This document shows, piece after piece, positions 56,725 to 64,000 of a stretch of 64,000 bases of DNA. A program made the translations under genes and the position numbers. Source of the DNA: Saussurea involucrata (taxonomy: Eukaryota; Streptophyta; Magnoliopsida; Asterales; Asteraceae); assembly GCA_033807775.1 (NCBI GenBank), contig CM066327.1, positions 89,922,295 through 89,986,294 of the forward strand, given 5' to 3'. The first letter of the stretch is position 1. Each line of letters starts with the position of its first letter. The notes beneath the pieces were generated by a model. That model worked only from the letters and a program-made list of their open reading frames with translations. It made no database searches and was not told the origin of the DNA.

Positions 56725-57865
56725 GAGTTGCTTCAAAAATCAAGGGCTTCAGGTGTCTAGCTTTGATGTTGCGTCTGACTTCACACCAGTATACGAGATC
56801 TCTGAGTTGTTCGATGGGAGCGATGTCTAGCTCAGAGATACGTTGAAAGTGATGATTTCCATAGTAGTCTAAAAAGAATATACCATAGGGATCACTTACA
56901 ACTGTGCCAGGAATGAATGTTTCTCCAGGTGGTAGAGAGGTGTCAAGCATTGAGAGATCGGCATCAGGGCCAACAATTTCAGCACGAGAGAAACCAATGC
57001 CCGTTTCATTCCGATTATGAGGACCTGAACCAGAGGCTTTCTTTTTCTTATCAGGGACTTTTCTTGTTTGAGGAAGAGTAGGAGGAATATCCACAGTAGA
57101 TGAAAGCTGGTCGATCTGTTTGTTTAAGATCTTCTCGACATGGCTTTTGAACTTTGAGCGCGATCCCTGAATGGCTAATTTTGTTTCTAACCATTCAGAG
57201 AGACCAAACTTTTCTAAGGTAGTAGCATAGAAAGTTTGCTTGGTTTCGTCTTCTCTGTAGACGTCCACTTCAACAACAGGAACTTCAGCGTACAATCTTC
57301 CTCTGATGTTTGCCTTGAAGATTTTGGATGGTCTAGATCGATAGGTCAGCATTTGTTTAGCCCATTCCAAAGTCGTATCAGAGACCTTAGTCTTTTCTCT
57401 AACGATCTCTTGAGCATTATCCCATAGCTGACGTTGAACATCAATGGGAACTCTTTTCAGCTTGGGGTCTTTTATTGATCGTTGAGTAAGTTTGATGGCG
57501 TATTCTCTGTCTTTTTCTTCAGCTTCCTTTCTTTCAGCGAGTAGGCGTTCAGCTCTGAGGTGTTCCTGGTATTCAGCTTTAGAAATTTTGAACTTTGGAG
57601 GAACTGAAGGAAGTTGATCACGCCTCAGAATGATTCGCTGATCCTCGAAGCGCTTTATTATTTCCTCTCTTCTTTTCTGATCCTCTTCACTTAGCTTTTG
57701 AGGAGCTAAGGAAGGTCTGCGATTGTGCGAGAGTAGATGTTCTTCTGGTTCATCAGTCTCAGAGATTAAATCTAAGACTGGGATTATTTCTTCAGCAGCA
57801 GCTGGTATTATTGGTGAAGTCGCAGTTATGGAGCCTTCAGCGATATCCTCAAACAGGGGAGAGGA
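56725..57865 (-). CDS. Copy C 3' gene, exon 2 (main part)
   Basis: Open from TCC at 57865 (SSPLFEDIAEGS) without a stop to the insertion point at 56725 (LKPLIFEA). It contains the helical charged region QRQLWDNAQEIVREKTKVS, a linker, and SRAEIVGPDADLSMLDT. It is in frame with exon 1 when the second AG of CAGCTAG is used as acceptor. The last codons are at 48211-48310 beyond the LARD-like element. Apart from that insertion the reading frame is intact. Function unknown; no catalytic or membrane signature is seen. Confidence 0.82.
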
Positions 57866-58003
57866 CTAGCTGAAACACAGCGATCTTACGAGTAAGAACT
57901 TGGGTAGAATCAGATAGAGAGAATTGATTCAAGTGTATAGGCTTGGGTAGTAGAACTGATAGGTATGATAGAGGAGGGATGGAGTGAGAGATGTTTATCA
58001 TAC
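57866..58003 (-). other. Intron in the copy C 3' gene
   Basis: 138 bp on the minus strand, donor CAG|GTATGA, acceptor TTTCAGCTAG with two possible AGs (57870 and 57866). The second keeps the frame. It aligns with the copy B intron over its last 60 or so bases. Pyrimidine-rich, typical of a plant intron. Confidence 0.87.
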
Positions 58004-60673
58004 CTGACAAACCGGCTTTTCAAGCAAGATCATCAGATTGTCATCTTCAGCGACGCTTTTGCCTTTGCCTTTCTCAACTCCAGAGGCTGAGGGCTTTGTC
58101 TTTGTCCGCTCCCCTGAAGGTTCATTTATCGAGATTCCCTTAAGAGCTTTGATCTTCGGAGCAGGTTTGACGATAAAAAAGTCATCGTCATCTTCGTCAT
58201 CATCATCATCATCATCATTCTTTGGAGAAGAAGATGGTTCATCATCGGGGATGTCGACGGCTTCATCATCTTCTGCTTCGGATTCAGTTTTCTCAGCTTC
58301 TTCTTCGAGTTGCTCCCCCTCAGATACAGAGGCGAGCTTCTCGGTTTCCTCAGGGTTTTCATCTCCCTGAGGTCCAGCGGTGGTTTCTTCAGTATTCGTC
58401 TTCTCTCCCCTGATAGATTCATCATGGGAAAGGTCTTCAGCGCTCTTGGCGAGGTCTTCAGCGCTCTTCTCCCCCTCTTTTTCATGATGACTGGGGGAGG
58501 AATGGCTAGATTCAGCAGCGTTGGTAGGTTCTCTGTCTTCTTGGCCAGAGAGACCTACACAAACTTCAATCTTTGCTAATCTGTCTTCAAGGCCAGAAAT
58601 AGAAGGATTGATCTTCCCGAGCTCAATGCGATCTGCCGCTGTAAAATGTTCAGAATCAGGGACAGGGGCAGGAGCAGGAGTATTCGCCTTGTGCAGCAGC
58701 TGTTCGATCATAGTCTTCATCGAACCAACGTTAGTCTTTACAGAGCTTAAGTCAGTCGTCAGAGTGTTGACATTTGTCTTCACAGCAGACATATCTCCCT
58801 CTAGTGTTCCAACCGATGTCTTCAGCGTTGTTACCTCGCTGGACATGGATGAAACTGAATTTTTGAGAGAGGTGTTGTCTGTGTAGATATCAGCGAGCAC
58901 CTTGGCGAAGTCGCAGAGAGTTTTATCAACCTGCTTCATGTCATCTGTGGAAGCCTTCTTCTCCACCACCGTTGTCAGTTTGTTCAGATTTTCTTCAGCG
59001 TTTGTTACAGCTGTAGAGTTATTGGAGAGAGTAGTGGTGAGACCTGTCAGCTTTGTCTCCACGGACTTCAGAGAGGCGTTGATATCTCCCAAATTAGGAC
59101 CTGTAACATATAAAAACTTGTGAACAGAGGAAAGCTCAGAAGTTTGGGGTTTAGTCACAGTGTTTATGGGTTGTTGTTTACCTGCAGGAGGATTGGTGAA
59201 TTCATCGAAATCACGGGTTCCTGAGTAAAGTTCCATGTCATCTTCAAAAGTGCCCATGGATTTTTCTGCAGGTCCTGTCTTCATCATTCCTGGAGAATCA
59301 GCTTTAGGTTCCGAGGAAATGATGGCAGCGCCAGTTAGATCTGGAGTAGAGACCAAATGAGTGGAGGGAGGAGCGAAGGATAAGAATGGGGGTTGGGTTA
59401 TGAGTTCAGCGTTGGATTCGCTGACAATCACTTCATCAGTCTTTTGAGAGACTGAAGGAGGTTGGGTAGGTTCCAAGTTTGTAACCTCAGCGTTTAGAGA
59501 CGCTGAAGTTGGGATAAAAGGGATGGCTTGTTCAGGTGTGGCAGAGCATACCACTGAACGTTCCTTCAGCTCTGCAGAAAGAGCTGAGGAGTCTCCAGCA
59601 TGAGATTGCTGGGGTTGCTCCTTTGTTTTCTTGATCCTTTTAGAATCAAGTGGGGTAGATGAATGTTTCCTTTTCTTAGAAGGAGAGGATTTTGTGGCCA
59701 GGGTATCAGCGATGGGTATTGTCGCTGAAGGAGCCACAGAAGTAGAAGAAGAAGGGTTGAGAAGAGTTAAGAGGGTAGAAAGACGTACCTCATTTTCAAC
59801 AGGTTTGAAGTCGAGTACCTTAGGGCCAATCTCAGAGAGTTTCAGATCGCCCTCTTGCGGGTAACTGTCCTTCAGGCCATATTGAAAGATAGCGCTGATG
59901 AATCGGGGGTAGGGAACCCATGCAGGCCTGTCAGCGGCAGAGTCTACTCTTTGCAGCAAGTCATCATAGATGAGAGATGCCCAGTCAATGTGTAGACCTT
60001 TCAGCAGAGCGTATCCCATAGCTTGCTGAGGTTGAGCGGCTTGATTAGAAGAGCCGGTCTTGGCAGTCATGTAGCTGATAAGGTGAGCGAAGATGAAGTT
60101 CATCTCGCTGGGCATTTTCGATTTCTTCAGCAGTGTTAGCTTCTTCCCAGGCTTCTTGTCTCTGCCCATTTCCCATACATAGCCCATTGCATCAAAAAAT
60201 GCAATAAGAGCTTCTTTGTCAGCGAGCTTCTTATGGTCAGGGAAAGGAACAAAAGGTTTTTCCTTTGTAGCGATGGGAAAGTTCAGAGCTTTGCGAATGA
60301 TGGCAGGTGTGATCTTTATCGTGCCATATTCAGTATCGCAGAGGATACAATCAACTGTTTTGGAGGGATCTTTGGCGGATGGTAGCTGAGAGTGTCTGGC
60401 AGAGTACCAGAACTGAGATAGTAGCAGCTGACTTGTAGGGGGTGAAATGGTCAGGGCTGTTGAAATGCAGCAATTCTTCAGGAAATTCACAGCATCTGTC
60501 AGATGTGTGACTTGCTTTCGAGGAGGAAACTCGAGAAGCGCAGAAAGGTTGTTTATCTTAGTCCATTCTAGTTGATCTAGAGTGAACTTAACCTGAGGAG
60601 CCTTGATGATTTCCATTTCCTCAGAGTCAGTAGAGATGTTCTCAGCGGTAGTAGGAATGTTAGACGTTGCCAT
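58004..60673 (-). CDS. Copy C 3' gene, exon 1 (intact, 890 codons)
   Basis: ATG 60673 (MATSNIPTTAEN) to the donor at 58004, exactly 890 codons with no stop: the best copy of this gene. Residues about 30-270 form a globular region with QFWYSARHSQLPSAKDP, IKITPAIIRKALNFP and FIFAHLISYMTAKTGSSNQAAQPQQAMGYALLKGL. Then follow a Ser/Thr/Pro-rich linker with a basic patch (SKKRKH), a long coiled coil (about 540-700), a Glu/Ser-rich part and an Asp run. The region before the coiled coil, LSSVHKFLYVTGPNLGDIN, is conserved in all copies. There is no signal peptide or membrane span, so this is not a classic envelope protein. Its place after pol matches the extra gene of SIRE-type elements. Role unknown; a structural or nucleic-acid-binding role would be a guess. 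Confidence 0.85.
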
Positions 60674-61653
60674 TTCCTGTATTATCAGTTCAACCAAAGA
60701 TTAACAAATAAGAATAATCTTAATATGGAAAGATTTTCCATTAAGATGGTTCGAATTTTGTCCATTTCATTCAGACAAAATGTCTTAATGAAGATTAGGG
60801 TTTTCTTGATTTTTGAAACGAAATGTAAGACCCATTTTCTTGTTTTCCAGTTTTCTATGAAGAAATAGATTCTGGAAACGAATGAAAAACAAGTTTAAGA
60901 TTTTGCATTTAAACTTGAAGAACAACCATGAAATGGTTGTGTTCATAAAACCACGAAAGAAAATGATTTCATTTTACGAAGTTCTTTTGTTTGATCTTGT
61001 TAAAACATTGAGAAGATCGGAAACAAGTTATACGCATTCGGTAATAAATAAGAACATATTAACCTTGATGTTTGATGAAGAAGATGATGAACAGTTCTTG
61101 AAGTTTTTGATATCACAAATGCAACAGTGAATTCTTTCTTGTGGAGGAAGATTGATCGCGTAAAAGAAAAATATAAACTAAGAATTTGTTTATATAGAGA
61201 TTTTAAAAAGAGAAAATCTTGAGCGGGAAAAGATTTTCATCATGACACGGACACGTGTTTGCATTTGATTGGAAGTTTGAACGAGACGTGCAAACGTGTG
61301 TCAGGAAGAGAAAACGTGCCGGGGTTTTATCCGTTGTAATGACGTCACAACTGTCCTTTCATATTCTTGGTTGTCTCTGAGGTTTTGAAAAACTCAGAGA
61401 TACTTTTGAAAACATGAAGCACTGAATGAAAATATTCAGTGAAGGTTTTAAGAAATTTCAAAATATCGCTGTTAAGGAAGAGATATTCAGCGATGCATTT
61501 TGTTTTGAAATCTTGCATTTTCATGCGATTGTCAGAGAGAGAGAGAACATACCTTAATATCAGTGAATCAAGTTTATTCAGCGAGAAGATGATAGAATGG
61601 GTTATACAAGTTGATTTTATCCTTTCGCTGATCAAAGTGAACCGCTGAAGATT
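60674..61653 (-). promoter_or_regulatory. Copy C spacer between pol and 3' gene: putative internal promoter and leader
   Basis: Minus strand: TGACGTCA (61340-61347), ACACGTGT (61251-61258), TATATAAA (61189-61196), then a leader of about 0.5 kb to ATG 60673. Same order and similar spacing as in copies A and B. The unbroken insertion target GGGTTATACAAG (near 61600-61612) corresponds to the place where copy B hit copy A. Confidence 0.6.
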
Positions 61654-64000
61654 TTATCCTTCAAAGTTCAGCATTCCAAGCTCGCTGATGAGAAAGTTGA
61701 ATCTTGTCTCATCAAGAGGTTTGGTAAATAAGTCAGCTAACTGATAATCAGTTGGGATAAAATGAAGTTCTATATCACCATTCATCACATGATCTCTGAT
61801 AAAATGATATCTGATTTCTATATGTTTGGTCTTTGAATGTAGTACTGGATTGTTTGCTATAGCGATGGCACTTGTGCTGTCGCAATAGATTGGAATTTTG
61901 GAGAGTTGAAGATCATAGTCTAGTAGCTGATTTCTCATCCACAAGACTTGAGAACAACAGCTTCCAGCAGCTACATATTCAGCTTCAGCTGTGGAAGTGG
62001 ACACTGAATTTTGCTTTTTACTTGTCCAACTTACCAGCTTTCCACCCAGGAGCTGACATCCTCCTGTGGTGTTTTTCCTATCCATTTTGCAACCTGCAAA
62101 ATCACTATCTGAATAGGCGGTTAGATCGAATCCTGAATCTTTGGGATACCAAAGACCTAGATTCGCTGTACCCTTAAGATATCGAAAGATTCGCTTTACA
62201 GCTTTGATATGAGATATCTTAGGTTCAGCTTGATATCGTGCACACAAGAATGTTGCAAACATAATATCGGGTCGGCTAGCTGTTAGATACAATAGAGAGT
62301 CGATCATCCCACGGTACAGCGTGACATTGACAGGAACACCCTTAGTGTCCTTATCAAGTGTCAGCGGTGGTGCCATAGGGGTTTTCATAGTTGAACTTTC
62401 AGTTAAGTCGAATTTCTTCAGCATATCTTTAACATATTTTCCCTGATTAATGAAAGTTCCTTTCTCAGTTTGCTTAATCTGAAGACCAAGGAAATATGTT
62501 AGTTCACCCATCATACTCATTTTATACTCATCTTTCATTCTATCAGCGAAACGAGTACAAAGCTCAGGGTTAGTAGAACCAAATATAATGTCATCAACAT
62601 ATATTTGAACTAGAATGATATGACCTTTCACTTTTCTAAAAAATAGAGTTTTGTCAATCTTACCTCGCTCAAATTTTTCAATATGGAGATAAGTAGAAAG
62701 AGTGTCATACCATGCACGAGGAGCTTGCTTCAAGCCATAAAGTGCCTTATCCAGTTTATAAACATAACCTGGACGCTTAGAATCTGAGAATCCTGGAGGT
62801 TGTTCCACATACACTTCTTCATTCAGCTTTCCATTTAGAAACGCTGACTTAACATCCATCTGATGTACTTTGAAGTTTTTGTGTACATCATATGCTAAGA
62901 ATAGACGAATAGATTCAAGTTTTGCTACTGGAGCAAATGTTTCGTCATAATCTATACCTTCCTCTTGTCTGTATCCCTGAGCAACAAGTCGAGCTTTGTT
63001 GCGGGTTACAGTACCATGTTCAACTTATTTCGATAGACCCATTTAGTGCCTATTACTGTTTTATCAGTTGGTCTCTAAACAAGTTTCCAAACTTTGTTTC
63101 TTTCGAATTCAGTCAGCTCTTCTTGCATGGCGCTGACCCAGTTTGGATCTTTGAGGGCATCATCTACTTTCTTTGGTTCAGTTAGTGAAATAAAATTTAC
63201 AAATAAACAAATATTACCTGCACTTCGTCGAGTCTGAATCCCAGCGTTTGGATCACCAAGAATTTGATCAATTGGATGATTTATAGTCCATCGCTGAGCC
63301 GGAGCGTGAGACGCTGACTCAACTTGAACTGGAGGAGCTGAAGATGAAGCTTCAGCGACGTCAGGAGTATCAGCCAAGAGAGGAATGGATGCAGTTGTCA
63401 TTATATTCACTGATTGCTGAGAAGTAGATGGAATGTCTGAGACATTTGGTTCAGCGTTAGGTATAGTGTTTATAGGAACAACTGAGACCCAAGAAGTTTC
63501 AGCTTCACTGTTCTGCATATTTGGAATGATAGGACTATCATCTTCTACTGGATGAGCATGAGTAGTGGGAATAACTTCTGAATCACCAAGATGAGAAAAC
63601 ATCCATTGATTCAGTTCTTCAGTATCAGCGGACGGTTTAGAGTTCGCTGAACGGGATTCGTCAAACGTGACGTGAATAGTTTATTCTACAGTTTGTCTTC
63701 TATGATTGAAGACTCTGAAGGCTTTGGAAACTGAGGAGTATCCAAGAAAGATTCCATCATCAGCCTTAGGATCAAACTTTCCAAGAGCATCTCTGTTGTT
63801 CAGTATAAAACACTGACATCCAAAGATGTGAAGAAAGCTGATTGAAGGCTTTCTCCCATGAAAAAGTTCATAGGCTGTCTTTTTGAATCTTTTGACTATC
63901 AGCGACCTGTTTTGCGTAAAACAAGCAGTGTTGACAGCTTCTGCCCAAAACTGAGTAGGCAGGTGAGAATCGCTGAGCATTGAACGTGCAACTTCAATAA
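61654..64000 (-). pseudogene. Copy C pol: integrase end, reverse transcriptase, RNase H (broken, partial)
   Basis: From the window end it reads integrase C-terminal text (FWAEAVNTACFTQNRS, ALGKFDPKADDGIFLGYSS), then RT and RNase H, ending LISELGMLNFEG at 61654. YVDD is at about 62584-62595. RNase H has KTKHIEIRYHFIRDHV and ADLFTKPL. Breaks are TAA near 63681 where the other copies have Glu, TAG near 63075 where they have Arg, and a 4-bp loss near 63025 that shifts the frame. From MDVKSAFLNG (62859) to the end the frame is open. Protease and gag lie outside the window. Confidence 0.92.

Larger units (their letters stand above)
46976..64000 (-). mobile_element. SIRE/Maximus-like Ty1-copia retrotransposon copy C (runs off the window)
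   Basis: Third copy of the family, minus strand: 3' LTR (46976-47940), PPT, 3' gene with intron, spacer, and pol to the window end inside integrase. It is interrupted at 48311-56724 by a non-coding LTR element. The remaining pol, gag and the 5' LTR are expected beyond 64000. No TSD can be checked. Its 3' gene is the best-preserved of the three, while its pol is broken. Confidence 0.93.

Overview
The window is nuclear DNA of a flowering plant, probably a eudicot. An Asteraceae-type genome is my guess from the style of the retroelements, not something shown here. About 90% of it is transposable elements stacked into one another. The only intact single-copy-looking gene is a LEA-2/NHL-type membrane protein gene at 35521-36156 (minus).

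Layout. (1) 1-598 and 26070-26390 are the two halves of a diverged LTR of an old Ty3/gypsy-like element. Its protease/RT remnant lies at 26391-27342, and its other LTR is seen around 28338-28616 plus 32561-32936. (2) Copia copy A (599-26064, minus, TSD TGACA) split that LTR. (3) Copia copy B (6567-19376, plus, TSD GTTAT) is inserted inside A, between the end of A's pol and its 3' gene. (4) 27910-28329 is a hAT MITE; 28653-32508 is a Helitron inserted in a TA microsatellite. (5) 33713-34983 is a PIF/Harbinger deletion derivative; the LEA-2 gene follows; 37037-37355 is a Tourist-like MITE. (6) 38110-41300 is a decayed LINE (minus); 41330-42227 is a MULE-type element with long inverted repeats. 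(7) 42740-46975 holds fragments of other copia and gypsy elements. (8) 46976-64000 (running off the end) is copia copy C (minus), broken by an 8.4 kb non-coding LTR element (48311-56724, minus) with 2.2 kb LTRs.

Copies A, B and C belong to one SIRE/Maximus-like family of about 12.7 kb: LTR of about 0.95 kb, initiator-Met PBS, gag with two zinc knuckles, an in-frame stop, pol (PR-INT-RT-RNaseH), a conserved spacer of about 0.95 kb, then a 3' gene of about 1,300 codons, then PPT and LTR. In B and C the 3' gene carries a GT-AG intron; in A this intron is cleanly missing, as expected if a spliced RNA was reverse-transcribed. The spacer before the 3' gene holds a TATA box and bZIP-type motifs at matching places in all three copies, so the 3' gene looks like a self-contained transcription unit travelling inside the retroelement. 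Its coiled coil differs among the copies by exact multiples of seven residues.

All gag-pol copies are broken by stops and frameshifts, so none looks autonomous now. LTR pairs of A and B differ by roughly 2% by eye, so both insertions are fairly recent. The gypsy, LINE and fragment layers are clearly older.
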